NCBI GenBank assembly: GCA_004293045.1
Contig: RDXY01000005.1
Coordinates: 1-64,000, forward strand
Length of the DNA: 64,000 bases
Source: Flavobacteriia bacterium
GTDB taxonomy: Bacteria > Bacteroidota > Bacteroidia > Flavobacteriales > Flavobacteriaceae
Direction of reading: 5' to 3'
Of the stretch, positions 38,116 to 47,255 are shown in pieces; the stretch's first letter is position 1; the number at the start of each line of letters is the position of its first letter. The notes under the pieces were generated by a model. That model made no database searches. It was given only the letters and a program-made list of their open reading frames with translations, and was not told the DNA's origin. A program made the position numbers and the translations under genes.

Positions 38116-38934
38116 ATGTATCAAGATTTAATAAAATATTTAGAAGGAATTGATCCCATATTAGCTGCTTTTTATGCTACTATGTTTACTTGGTTGGTTA
38201 CTGCTGCCGGAGCCTCTTTAGTTTTCTTTTTTAAAACCATGAATCGTGCCGTTTTGGATGGCATGTTGGGATTTACAGGTGGTGTTATGGTGGCGGCAAG
38301 TTATTGGAGTTTGCTGGCACCAGCTATAGAAATGAGTGAAGGCGAAGGTTTTACAAAAGTAATTCCAGCTGCAAGTGGTTTTTTAATAGGCGCTTTATTT
38401 TTATTTGCATTAGATAAAACACTACCACATTTGCATATTAATTTTAAAGAAACCGAAGGGATAAAATCGCCTTGGCAACGCACAACTTTATTGGTGTTGG
38501 CCATTACACTTCATAATATTCCCGAAGGTTTGGCAGTTGGAGTTTTGTTTGGTGGTGTTGCGGCGGGCATTCCAGAAGCCTCTATTGCAGGAGCCGTTAC
38601 GTTAGCAATAGGTATTGGAATTCAAAACTTTCCAGAAGGAATTGCCGTTTCTATGCCTTTAAGACGAATGGGAATGAGTCGTAAAAAAAGTTTTATGTAC
38701 GGACAATCGTCTGCTATTGTGGAACCTATTGCCGGAGTTTTAGGAGCGCTTGCTGTTACTTTTTTCACGCCAATTTTGCCTTATGCTTTAGCATTTGCTG
38801 CTGGAGCGATGATTTTTGTAGTCGTAGAAGAAGTAATCCCAGAAACCCAACAAGATAAAAACACCGATATTGCCACCTTAGGATTTATTGCTGGCTTTAT
38901 CGTCATGATGAGTTTAGATGTGGCTTTGGGATAA
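38116..38934 (+). CDS. ZIP family metal transporter
   Basis: LHNIPEGLAVGVLFGG, GIQNFPEGIAVSMPLRRMGMS. Confidence 0.96.
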   Translation: MYQDLIKYLEGIDPILAAFYATMFTWLVTAAGASLVFFFKTMNRAVLDGMLGFTGGVMVAASYWSLLAPAIEMSEGEGFTKVIPAASGFLIGALFLFALDKTLPHLHINFKETEGIKSPWQRTTLLVLAITLHNIPEGLAVGVLFGGVAAGIPEASIAGAVTLAIGIGIQNFPEGIAVSMPLRRMGMSRKKSFMYGQSSAIVEPIAGVLGALAVTFFTPILPYALAFAAGAMIFVVVEEVIPETQQDKNTDIATLGFIAGFIVMMSLDVALG

Positions 38935-38942
38935 TAGACTAT

Positions 38943-39803
38943 TTAAAAATAAATACCAGCGCCGAAAGTCACAAAATTATAACTTGGCGATGCAATTCTT
39001 AAATTTTCATAGCCTATAGAATAAAAGTAATTTTTTTGATGGTATTTTCCTCTAATTTCAAATGTATTTACGGGTTTTCCATTTATTTTACTCCAAATCA
39101 TAGCGCTAGTAAAACTCATTTTTTTAGCAGCAAAAATGTCTGTATTTAATCCATAAGAAAAACCGGCTTTGTTGACATTATTTGCAATATAAGTGGCGCC
39201 GAGTGTCCAGCCTAAATTAAATTTTTCAAAACGAATTCTATCGTAACCTAAATTAAATTGGTATAAAGATAAATTAGAATTGGTTTTATTAAAATTATTT
39301 CGTTCGAATAATGCTCTGTAATCGGTTTGAATATATAGATGTTGAAACGGTCTAAATTTCCCTTTTACATGGTTGCCAAAAGAAGCCGAATTACTATATA
39401 AAAAATGATTTTCAATTTCAAAACGAAGTTGTTTTTTTAAAATAGAGGTGTCATTTATTTTTTCAAAATTCCCTGATTTTCCATTAAAAAAAGGGTAAGG
39501 TGAAAGCGGATTGTATAAATGATTTTCGTTTCGATAATCGCCAATTGTGGTATATAAAGTAATATAAAAACCCAGTTCTACAAAAAAACCTCCAATACCA
39601 AAATGGTCTTTACTTTCTTTTGAGGGAGTTGATGGATAATCACTTTCAGGTGTTGTTGGTAAAGGCGGACGAGTGTCCTCTTTTATAGTGTTAAGCTCGT
39701 TTTTTGATTTTTCAATTTTTTGCGCATAAAAGTCGCTTGAAAATAGTACTAGAATAAGTAATGCTGTATTTTTTATCATAAAAAGTTTTCTTTTCATAAT
39801 CAA
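38943..39803 (-). CDS. Hypothetical outer-membrane beta-barrel-like protein
   Basis: Signal peptide, beta-strand repeats, terminal FVTFGAGIYF. Confidence 0.6.
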   Translation of the reverse strand: MIMKRKLFMIKNTALLILVLFSSDFYAQKIEKSKNELNTIKEDTRPPLPTTPESDYPSTPSKESKDHFGIGGFFVELGFYITLYTTIGDYRNENHLYNPLSPYPFFNGKSGNFEKINDTSILKKQLRFEIENHFLYSNSASFGNHVKGKFRPFQHLYIQTDYRALFERNNFNKTNSNLSLYQFNLGYDRIRFEKFNLGWTLGATYIANNVNKAGFSYGLNTDIFAAKKMSFTSAMIWSKINGKPVNTFEIRGKYHQKNYFYSIGYENLRIASPSYNFVTFGAGIYF

Positions 39804-39822
39804 AAATGATGCCGAGAAGTTT

Positions 39823-39948
39823 TTACTTACAATCGCATGTATCTCCGCAATTTTTTTTAGGTGCTTTTTTCTTCCAAAAGAATTTTTTAAATAAAAAACT
39901 GATGGCTAAACCTAAACAGATGTATGTTAAAATTTCTTGCAAATTCAT
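39823..39948 (-). CDS. FeoB-associated Cys-rich membrane protein
   Basis: MNLQEILTYICLGLAISFLFKKFFWKKKAPKKNCGDTCDCK, directly downstream of feoB. Confidence 0.85.
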   Translation of the reverse strand: MNLQEILTYICLGLAISFLFKKFFWKKKAPKKNCGDTCDCK

Positions 39949-39992
39949 AAATTTCAATTTTATTAATTTCTTAAATCTGTGTTTCCAAAAAA

Positions 39993-42095
39993 CTATTTCA
40001 AACTTTGATAAGCAATTAGTGCAACCAAATAAGCAAATCCGCTCATAAAAACCAATTGAATAATTGGCCATTTCCACGAGTTGGTTTCTTTTTTTACAAT
40101 AGCAAGTGTACTTACACATTGCATAGCAAAAGCATAAAATAAGAGCAATGAAATTCCGGTTGCGAAATTAAATATCTTATTTCCTTTAGCATCAATGTCT
40201 TCTGCCATTTTCATTTTTATTGTAGCTTCTTCTTCGCTCTGATTTCCTACACTATATATGGTGGCAAGTGTTCCCACAAATACTTCTCTAGCGGCAAATG
40301 AACTTACTACTGCAATTCCAATTTTCCAATCGTAACCTAATGGTTTTATAGCGGGTTCAATGGTTTTACCCATAATTCCGATATAAGAATTTTCTAATTT
40401 GTAGGCAGAAACATTATTTTCAATCACAGAAGGATTTATTTTATGGTGGCTTGAATAGACTTCTTTTTCAACGATTTCTTGCGCGTTATTAAAATTGTCT
40501 CCAGGTCCGTGTGATCCTAAAAACCAAAGAATTACTGATAAAGCTAAAATTATTTTTCCAGCCCCTGTTACAAACGCTTTGGTTTTTTCAAGAACATTTA
40601 GGGCTACATTTTTTAAAAGCGGCACTTTATAACTCGGCATTTCAACAATAAAATACGATTTGCATTTTAATTTTAGTGCCTTATTTAGCAAATATGCCGA
40701 GCCAATTGCTACCACAAAAGCCAATAAATACAATGCCATTAAAGTTAAACCTTGTAAACTGAAACCTAAAAACCGTTTTTCTGGAATAATTAATGAAATT
40801 AATATGGCGTAAACTGGTAAGCGTGCAGAACAAGTAATAAAAGGTGTGATTAAAATTGTAATTAAACGTTCTTTCCAATTTTCAATATTTCGAGCACTCA
40901 TTATGGCAGGAATAGCACAAGCCGTTCCAGAAATTAAAGGCACAATACTTTTTCCGGACAAGCCGAATTTTCGCATAATTTTATCCATTAAAAATACAAC
41001 ACGACTCATATAGCCGCTTTCTTCTAAAACAGAAATAAACAAGAACAAAAAGGCAATTTGCGGAATAAAAATGATAATGCCTCCAATTCCGGGAATGATT
41101 CCATCAGAAAGTAAATCCGTAAATTTTCCTTTAGGAAGACTTTCTTTAGTTAACGCACTAAATTTTGAAAAAGTAGTATCTATAAAATCCATTGGAATGC
41201 TACTCCAATCGAAAATAGATTGAAAGATAAGTAATAATATTCCGAAGAAAATTAAATACCCAAAGACTTTGTGTGTTAAAATATTATCCAATTTACTTTG
41301 AAAATCTGTGGCTTTAGATTTGTCAATTTTTTGGGTAATTTTCAACGTATCATTAATAAATTGATACCTTTTTATGGTTTCTTTTTGTTGCAGTTTTTTT
41401 AAATCAGAGTGCGATCGGGTAAAATTATTTTCAATTGCATTTCGTTCTAAATTTAAGAAATTAACATCTTGTGTAATTACCAACCATAATTTGTAAAGCA
41501 ACTGATTTGGAAATGCTTTTTTAAGACGATTAAAATATTCTTCATCTATAGAACTGGCATTTAAACAAGCTTCTGTAGATAGATTTTTATAATTTAGAAT
41601 TAATTCTTTTATATACTCCATTCCAATATTTTTTCTGGAACTTATTAAGGCAATTTTAGTTTTTAATTCGGTTTCGAGCAACGGAATGTTTAATTCAATT
41701 CCTTTTTGTTTCATTCGGTCACTCATATTTATTACAAGCAACGTGGGAATTTCTAAGTCTTTTATTTGTGTGAAAAGTAATAAATTTCGTTTTAAATTTT
41801 CTACTTCTGTAACCACCACAGCTACATCTGGAAAATCTTCATCGTTTTTATTTAATAGTAATTCAATTACTACATTTTCATCAATTGAATTCGCATTTAA
41901 ACTGTACGTCCCTGGTAAATCTATAATTTTAGCTTTCGTAATTTGATTGAGTTTACAAATGCCTGATTTTTTATCCACAGTAATTCCAGGATAATTTCCC
42001 ACTTGCTGATTTAATCCTGTTAACTGATTAAAAACAGAAGTTTTACCCACATTTGGATTCCCTATTAACGCAACTTTTATGGTATTAGAATACAT
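39993..42095 (-). CDS. feoB: Ferrous iron transport protein B
   Basis: LIGNPNVGKTSVFNQLTG G1 motif, DLPGTYSL, Gate domains. Confidence 0.97.
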   Translation of the reverse strand: MYSNTIKVALIGNPNVGKTSVFNQLTGLNQQVGNYPGITVDKKSGICKLNQITKAKIIDLPGTYSLNANSIDENVVIELLLNKNDEDFPDVAVVVTEVENLKRNLLLFTQIKDLEIPTLLVINMSDRMKQKGIELNIPLLETELKTKIALISSRKNIGMEYIKELILNYKNLSTEACLNASSIDEEYFNRLKKAFPNQLLYKLWLVITQDVNFLNLERNAIENNFTRSHSDLKKLQQKETIKRYQFINDTLKITQKIDKSKATDFQSKLDNILTHKVFGYLIFFGILLLIFQSIFDWSSIPMDFIDTTFSKFSALTKESLPKGKFTDLLSDGIIPGIGGIIIFIPQIAFLFLFISVLEESGYMSRVVFLMDKIMRKFGLSGKSIVPLISGTACAIPAIMSARNIENWKERLITILITPFITCSARLPVYAILISLIIPEKRFLGFSLQGLTLMALYLLAFVVAIGSAYLLNKALKLKCKSYFIVEMPSYKVPLLKNVALNVLEKTKAFVTGAGKIILALSVILWFLGSHGPGDNFNNAQEIVEKEVYSSHHKINPSVIENNVSAYKLENSYIGIMGKTIEPAIKPLGYDWKIGIAVVSSFAAREVFVGTLATIYSVGNQSEEEATIKMKMAEDIDAKGNKIFNFATGISLLLFYAFAMQCVSTLAIVKKETNSWKWPIIQLVFMSGFAYLVALIAYQSLK

Positions 42096-42335
42096 TTATT
42101 GAATAGATTCTTGTAAAATATAGATTTCTTGAGCGGTTTTTTTTCTAATAGCTACTTTCGCGTCGTTTATATTAAAAAATAAAGGATCACCCATTGGTGC
42201 CACCTGAATTAATTCGATAGTATTACCTGGTAAACATCCCATTTCAATAAGTTTCAATGGAATTTCATCGATATTAATATCTGAAATTTGAGCCATTTGC
42301 CCCTTTTTCAATACAGTAGCATTACTATTTTTCAC
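42096..42335 (-). CDS. feoA: Ferrous iron transport protein A
   Basis: LIEMGCLPGNTIELIQVAPMGDPLFF; abuts feoB. Confidence 0.93.
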   Translation of the reverse strand: MKNSNATVLKKGQMAQISDINIDEIPLKLIEMGCLPGNTIELIQVAPMGDPLFFNINDAKVAIRKKTAQEIYILQESIQ

Positions 42336-42341
42336 AAACTT

Positions 42342-42360
42342 ATTTAGATTGAATTAAAAT
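42342..42360. promoter_or_regulatory. Candidate metalloregulator site at feoAB promoter
   Basis: ATTTAGATT-G-AATTAAAAT imperfect palindrome just downstream of minus-strand TATCTTTG -7 box (42362..42369). Confidence 0.4.
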
Positions 42361-42459
42361 ACAAAGATAACATATTCCGAAAACAAAAACCTAACAAATA
42401 TCCTGTTTTACAATTGAACTATTATTTGTATATTGGTAACCCTATTATAAAAGATATAA

Positions 42460-43197
42460 ATGAGCAGAACACTAGTTATTGGCGACATACATGGCGGATT
42501 AAAAGCCTTACTTCAAGTACTACAAAAAGCAGCAATAAAACAGAATGATATTTTAATATTTTTAGGCGATTATGTAGACGGTTGGAGCGAATCGCCAGGC
42601 GTTTTAGAGTATTTAATTGCTTTATCGGAGCAACAAAAATGTATTTTCTTAAGAGGAAATCATGACGAATTGCTTTTAGATTGGTTAGAAAACCGACATG
42701 AAAATATAAAAGAAGAACTATGGTTTAAGCATGGAGGAAAGGCCACTGTTGATGCGTATTTAACTGTTTCAGAAACGGAGAAACAAAAACACATTGCCTT
42801 TTTGAAATCCTTACGAAATTATTATTTAGATGCCGAAAACAGATTATTTGTGCATGCCGGTTTTACAAATATGAATGGCGTTTCACAGGAGTTTTTTCCT
42901 AAATTATTGTATTGGGACAGAACGCTTTGGGAAGTAGCTTTGTGTTTGGATGAAAATAAGGATAAAAATTCTCCAGAATATCCCAAAAGATTAAAAATTT
43001 ATTCTGAAATATTTATCGGACATACGCCAATTTCTAAAACGGAAATAGTCGCGCCGCTTTGTAAAAATTCTGTTTGGAATTTAGATACTGGCGCCGCTTT
43101 TTCAGGCGTGTTAACCATTATGGATTGTGCTTCTAAAATGTACTGGCAAAGTGATAAATTGCGAGAGTTATATCCAAACGAAATAGGAAGAAATTAA
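42460..43197 (+). CDS. Serine/threonine protein phosphatase-type metallophosphoesterase
   Basis: VIGDIHGGLKAL, FLGDYVDGW, FLRGNHDELLLDW. Confidence 0.95.
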   Translation: MSRTLVIGDIHGGLKALLQVLQKAAIKQNDILIFLGDYVDGWSESPGVLEYLIALSEQQKCIFLRGNHDELLLDWLENRHENIKEELWFKHGGKATVDAYLTVSETEKQKHIAFLKSLRNYYLDAENRLFVHAGFTNMNGVSQEFFPKLLYWDRTLWEVALCLDENKDKNSPEYPKRLKIYSEIFIGHTPISKTEIVAPLCKNSVWNLDTGAAFSGVLTIMDCASKMYWQSDKLRELYPNEIGRN

Positions 43198-43250
43198 TTC
43201 TTATATTTGCCCAAAATTAGGAATAAATAACAGCCATAAAAACAGAAATA

Positions 43251-43826
43251 ATGAGTGTAATTGAAAGAAAATTAAAAGACAGAAGCGAGTCAAAATGTGA
43301 AATTAGTGGTGCCGAATTGGATTTAGTGGTGTACACGTTACCACCTTATACAGAAGAAAGTTTAGCACATTCGGTTTTATTGGCCAAGCATTTAAAAGAT
43401 CAAGTAGAAAACCCAGATACAATGAATCCAAATGATTGGAGAGGGTTGTCTGATAGTATGTGGAACGAAAATTTACCGGTTCAAATTCTTTCTTGGCGCA
43501 TGTTAGCACGTTTAAAAAATATCGATACATTAGAAATGATGTATTTAGACGAAGAAGCTTTAGCATGGGCAAAAGCAACAGGCGAAGGAGAAGAGGAAGA
43601 CGAAAATAAAATTGTGCATAAAGACAGCAACGGTGCCATTTTAAAAGATGGCGATTCTGTGGTTTTAATTAAAGATTTAGATGTGAAAGGTGCTACATTT
43701 ACTGCAAAACGAGGCGCAGCAGTTCACAATATTAAAGTGGTTTGGGACGATGCTAATTTAATTGAAGGTAGAGTAGAAAACCAACACATTTATATTTTAA
43801 CACAATACGTGAAGAAAACGAAGTAA
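43251..43826 (+). CDS. PhnA-domain protein
   Basis: VHKDSNGAILKDGDSVVLIKDLDVKGATFTAKRGAAVHNIKVVWDDANLIEGRVENQHIYILTQYVKKT. Confidence 0.9.
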   Translation: MSVIERKLKDRSESKCEISGAELDLVVYTLPPYTEESLAHSVLLAKHLKDQVENPDTMNPNDWRGLSDSMWNENLPVQILSWRMLARLKNIDTLEMMYLDEEALAWAKATGEGEEEDENKIVHKDSNGAILKDGDSVVLIKDLDVKGATFTAKRGAAVHNIKVVWDDANLIEGRVENQHIYILTQYVKKTK

Positions 43827-43846
43827 TTAGCCAATTAGCCGATATA
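43825..43846. repeat. Short octanucleotide tract after phnA-like gene
   Basis: AATTAGCC-AATTAGCC-GATATAGC. Confidence 0.5.
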
Positions 43847-43865
43847 GCAATGTGATACTAGAGAA

Positions 43866-43890
43866 CCTGCAAGATTTTTGCGGGTTTTTT
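43866..43890 (+). terminator. Terminator-like hairpin
   Basis: CCTGCAAgatTTTTGCGGGTTTTTT. Confidence 0.55.
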
Positions 43891-44005
43891 CTTATACTTA
43901 AATAATATTTAATAGATTTGAAAAACTAAAAAACGAAACAAAACTTTTGCATAGCCACCAAAATACGGGTGTATATAAGATGTTCTATTTTGCACATATA
44001 TAGAA

Positions 44006-44019
44006 GTTAGTGGCAATTA
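44006..44019. repeat. Left arm of 14-bp inverted repeat
   Basis: GTTAGTGGCAATTA. Confidence 0.85.
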
Positions 44020-44037
44020 ATCCTGATTAAGCTAAAA

Positions 44038-44859
44038 ATGAGTAAACTAAATTTGATAGTAGTAATTTTGATTTGCAATTTCATAAGTGCACAAAACAAA
44101 AGTAATGAACAAAACTTTAAACGAAATTCAATATCTATTGAGTTTTACAAACCTATCGAAAATTCTTTATCAGAATTTTATAATTTTAATTATGGATTTG
44201 GAAATTCAATTAACGGAATAAATAATTATTCAAAAAATAAACTTTCAAATTCTTTTGGAATAAGCTATGAAAGAATATGTATTAACAATATTATTTTCAG
44301 ACCTAGAATTGGACTTTCAAGAACAAAAACTAATGAAAATCAGTTCTCCGAAGAACTTGTAGCTAATCCAAAGAAATACACAAAGGAATACATATATAAA
44401 CAGAATAATTTAAATATTTTTGTTGGAATAGCAAAAAGGATTGACCTTACAAAAAAAATAAAATTGGATTTAGGATTAGATTTAGCTTCTATATATTATT
44501 CTAAAGGTAGTGGAAATTATAAATCTATTCAAACACAAAAAGATATAAATAATGGAGATACTTATAAACAAGAAATAAATATCATTAGCGAAATGGGAAA
44601 AGTTTATTCCTTTGGAATTGGTCCTTATTTTAAACCTGAAGTTTCAATATTTACAGATTTTACTTTGTCATTTGAAATGCAAGTTTATTTTTTAAGAACA
44701 ATATCTAGTGATCAGTCATTTCAAATAGAAATTAGTGACCAGTATACTAATGAGATAAATTTTGAACATAATGAATTAAAAACATTAATTAATAATAACT
44801 TTAAATTTTGGGAATGGACGAAAACATCACCACTCTTAAGATTGGGCTATAAATTCTAA
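44038..44859 (+). CDS. Hypothetical secreted beta-barrel-like protein, cassette-like context
   Basis: Signal peptide MSKLNLIVVILICNFISAQ; terminal LLRLGYKF; bounded by inverted repeat. Confidence 0.65.
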   Translation: MSKLNLIVVILICNFISAQNKSNEQNFKRNSISIEFYKPIENSLSEFYNFNYGFGNSINGINNYSKNKLSNSFGISYERICINNIIFRPRIGLSRTKTNENQFSEELVANPKKYTKEYIYKQNNLNIFVGIAKRIDLTKKIKLDLGLDLASIYYSKGSGNYKSIQTQKDINNGDTYKQEINIISEMGKVYSFGIGPYFKPEVSIFTDFTLSFEMQVYFLRTISSDQSFQIEISDQYTNEINFEHNELKTLINNNFKFWEWTKTSPLLRLGYKF

Positions 44860-44870
44860 TTGCCACTAAC
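44857..44870. repeat. Right arm of 14-bp inverted repeat, overlapping the stop codon
   Basis: TAATTGCCACTAAC, exact reverse complement of 44006..44019. Confidence 0.85.
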
Positions 44871-44877
44871 CCCGATA

Positions 44878-44898
44878 GCGCGGAATTGCTTTCCATGC
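44878..44898. repeat. REP-like imperfect hairpin
   Basis: GCGCGGAA-TTGC-TTTCCATGC. Confidence 0.35.
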
Positions 44899-44913
44899 TC
44901 ACAAAGTAAAATA

Positions 44914-44946
44914 AAAAACCCCTGCAAAAATTTCGCAGGGGTTTTT
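44914..44946. terminator. Bidirectional terminator
   Basis: AAAAACCCCTGCaaaaatttCGCAGGGGTTTTT. Confidence 0.85.
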
Positions 44947-44985
44947 CTCTATCTTAAAAAGTGACAAATCACTTATTACTTAATG

Positions 44986-46539
44986 CTACAAATCGAACTT
45001 AATCCCTTGCGCTAATGGCAATTGATCCGAATAGTTTACGGTGTTGGTTTGTCTTCTCATATATACTTTCCAAGCGTCTGAACCCGATTCTCTTCCGCCG
45101 CCTGTTTCTTTTTCGCCTCCAAAAGCACCGCCGATTTCTGCACCAGAAGTTCCGATATTTACGTTAGCAATTCCACAATCCGAACCAGCGAAAGATAAAA
45201 ATTTCTCTGCTTCTTTGATGCTGTTTGTCATAATAGCAGAAGACAATCCTTGTGCTACACCATTTTGTTTTTCGATCGCATTTTCTACTTCGCCTTCGTA
45301 TTTCATTAGGTATAAAATTGGGGCAAACGTTTCGTGTTGTACAATTTCAAAATGATTTTCAGCTTCAATGATGGCCGGTTTTACATAGCATCCCGATTCG
45401 TATCCTTCACCTGATAAAACACCACCTTCTACTAATACGTTTCCGCCTTCAGCTTTTGCTTTTTCAATCGCTGCTAAATACGTGTTCACCGCATCTGTAT
45501 CAATAAGCGGTCCAATATGATTTTTTTGATCTAATGGATTTCCAATAGTTAATTGCCCGTAAGCACCCACAATGGCATCTCTTACTTTATCGTATACACT
45601 TTCGTGAATAATTAATCGTCTTGTAGAAGTACATCTTTGTCCAGCCGTTCCAACCGCTCCAAATACGGCTCCAGGAACTACTACTTTTAAATCGGCAGTT
45701 GGGGTAATAATAATGGCATTGTTTCCGCCTAATTCCAATAAAGATTTTCCGAAACGTTGCGCCACAGTAGTACCAACAATTCTTCCCATTCTAGTAGAAC
45801 CTGTAGCAGAAATTAAAGGAATTCTTACGTCAGTAGTCATCATTTCGCCTACTTTGTAATCGCCGTTAATGATACAAGAAATTCCTTCTGGTAACTCATT
45901 TTCTTTTAAAATAGCAGCAATAATATTCTGACAAGCAATAGAACATAAAGGTGCTTTTTCAGAAGCTTTCCACACACAAACGTCACCACAAATCCAAGCC
46001 AATGCGGTATTCCAAGCCCAAACGGCTACTGGAAAGTTAAAAGCAGAAATAATTCCTACTACTCCAATAGAATGCCATTGTTCTCTCATTACGTGCCCAG
46101 GACGTTCAGATGGAATGGTTTGTCCGTTCAATTGTCGAGATAAACCTACGGCGAAATCACAAATATCAATCATTTCTTGTACTTCACCATACCCTTCTTG
46201 TAACGATTTTCCCATTTCATAGGAAACTAATTTACCAAGCGGTTCTTTTAATTCTCTTAATTTATTTCCAAATTGTCTAACAATCTCACCACGTTGCGGC
46301 GCTGGCATAGCGCGAAACGATTTGAAAGCAGCTGTAGCACTTTGCATTACTTTTTCGTAATCTGCTGCAGTGGTGGTTTTTACTTTTCCAATTAATTGTC
46401 CATCAACTGGTGAATAACTTTCAATGATATCTCCAGAAGAAAAACAATTAGAACCTGTTGAGGTTCCGTCATTAATTTCTTTTATTCCTAGTGCTTTTAA
46501 GGCTTCAGGCATTCCAAATTGTGAGGCTATTGTTGACAT
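44986..46539 (-). CDS. Aldehyde dehydrogenase, ALDH7-like (aminoadipate-semialdehyde/piperideine-6-carboxylate type)
   Basis: GVVGIISAFNFPVAVWAWNTALAW, ELGGNNAIII, GTAGQRCTSTRRL. Confidence 0.9.
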   Translation of the reverse strand: MSTIASQFGMPEALKALGIKEINDGTSTGSNCFSSGDIIESYSPVDGQLIGKVKTTTAADYEKVMQSATAAFKSFRAMPAPQRGEIVRQFGNKLRELKEPLGKLVSYEMGKSLQEGYGEVQEMIDICDFAVGLSRQLNGQTIPSERPGHVMREQWHSIGVVGIISAFNFPVAVWAWNTALAWICGDVCVWKASEKAPLCSIACQNIIAAILKENELPEGISCIINGDYKVGEMMTTDVRIPLISATGSTRMGRIVGTTVAQRFGKSLLELGGNNAIIITPTADLKVVVPGAVFGAVGTAGQRCTSTRRLIIHESVYDKVRDAIVGAYGQLTIGNPLDQKNHIGPLIDTDAVNTYLAAIEKAKAEGGNVLVEGGVLSGEGYESGCYVKPAIIEAENHFEIVQHETFAPILYLMKYEGEVENAIEKQNGVAQGLSSAIMTNSIKEAEKFLSFAGSDCGIANVNIGTSGAEIGGAFGGEKETGGGRESGSDAWKVYMRRQTNTVNYSDQLPLAQGIKFDL

Positions 46540-46602
46540 TTTTTAACTTTTTTAAATGTTTTTGTTAATTTTTTACAAAGGTAATAAATTGATTTTATCT
46601 TT

Positions 46603-46650
46603 TAGAACATAGAGTATAGATAATAGAATATAGAAAATAGATTTCAGACT
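46603..46650. repeat. Heptanucleotide tract between ALDH and 3-HAO genes
   Basis: CATAGAG-TATAGAT-AATAGAA-TATAGAA-AATAGAT-TTCAGAC, period 7. Confidence 0.75.
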
Positions 46651-47186
46651 TATTTATTTACAAAATTCGGATGGCTTTCCATTATCGTTCCGCATTTGTT
46701 ACACGTTCTTTTTTCTGCTGAAGCATAAAAATCATTGAAGTGGGTAAGGAAATCATTTTCAATATTGTTCAATTCAAAATATACTTCGTGAAGTTTGTGA
46801 TTACACGTCTCGCAAAACCAAAGCAATCCGTCTTTTACATCCAAATGATTTCGTTTTTTTTCAATTACCAAACCCATAGAATTTTCTGACCTGCTTGGCG
46901 AATGCGGTACTTTTGCAGGTAATAAAAACAGATCTCCAGCGGAAAGATGCATCGCTTTTTTTTCGCCATTTTCTTGAATATACACGGTAATATCACCTTC
47001 TAATTGATAAAATAATTCTTCGGTTTCGTTATAATGATAATCTTTTCGGGCATTTGGTCCAGCCACAATCATTACTATATAATCGCCAGAATCAATATAT
47101 AAATTTTTATTTGAAACCGGGGGAACCAGAAGATGTCGATTTTCTTCTATCCATTTATTTAAGTTGAACGGTTTTGTAATTGACAT
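46650..47186 (-). CDS. 3-hydroxyanthranilate 3,4-dioxygenase
   Basis: FNLNKWIEENRHLLVPPVSNKNLY, GPNARKDYHYNETEELFYQLEG, CETCNHKLHEVYF, CNKCGTIMESH. Confidence 0.95.
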   Translation of the reverse strand: MSITKPFNLNKWIEENRHLLVPPVSNKNLYIDSGDYIVMIVAGPNARKDYHYNETEELFYQLEGDITVYIQENGEKKAMHLSAGDLFLLPAKVPHSPSRSENSMGLVIEKKRNHLDVKDGLLWFCETCNHKLHEVYFELNNIENDFLTHFNDFYASAEKRTCNKCGTIMESHPNFVNK

Positions 47187-47220
47187 AAAAAGAATTTTAA
47201 AAGGTAAAGTTACAAAATTA

Positions 47221-47246
47221 AAAAAGGTACTTTAAAAAGTACCTCA
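47221..47246 (-). terminator. Terminator hairpin
   Basis: Minus strand GAGGTACTTTTTAAAGTACCTTTTTT. Confidence 0.65.
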
Positions 47247-47255
47247 ATTATTTTT

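Noticed and set aside
44006-44870. Classical integron attC site
   Set aside because: Repeat cores do not match RYYYAAC/GTTRRRY exactly and no integrase is in the window; reported only as cassette-like.
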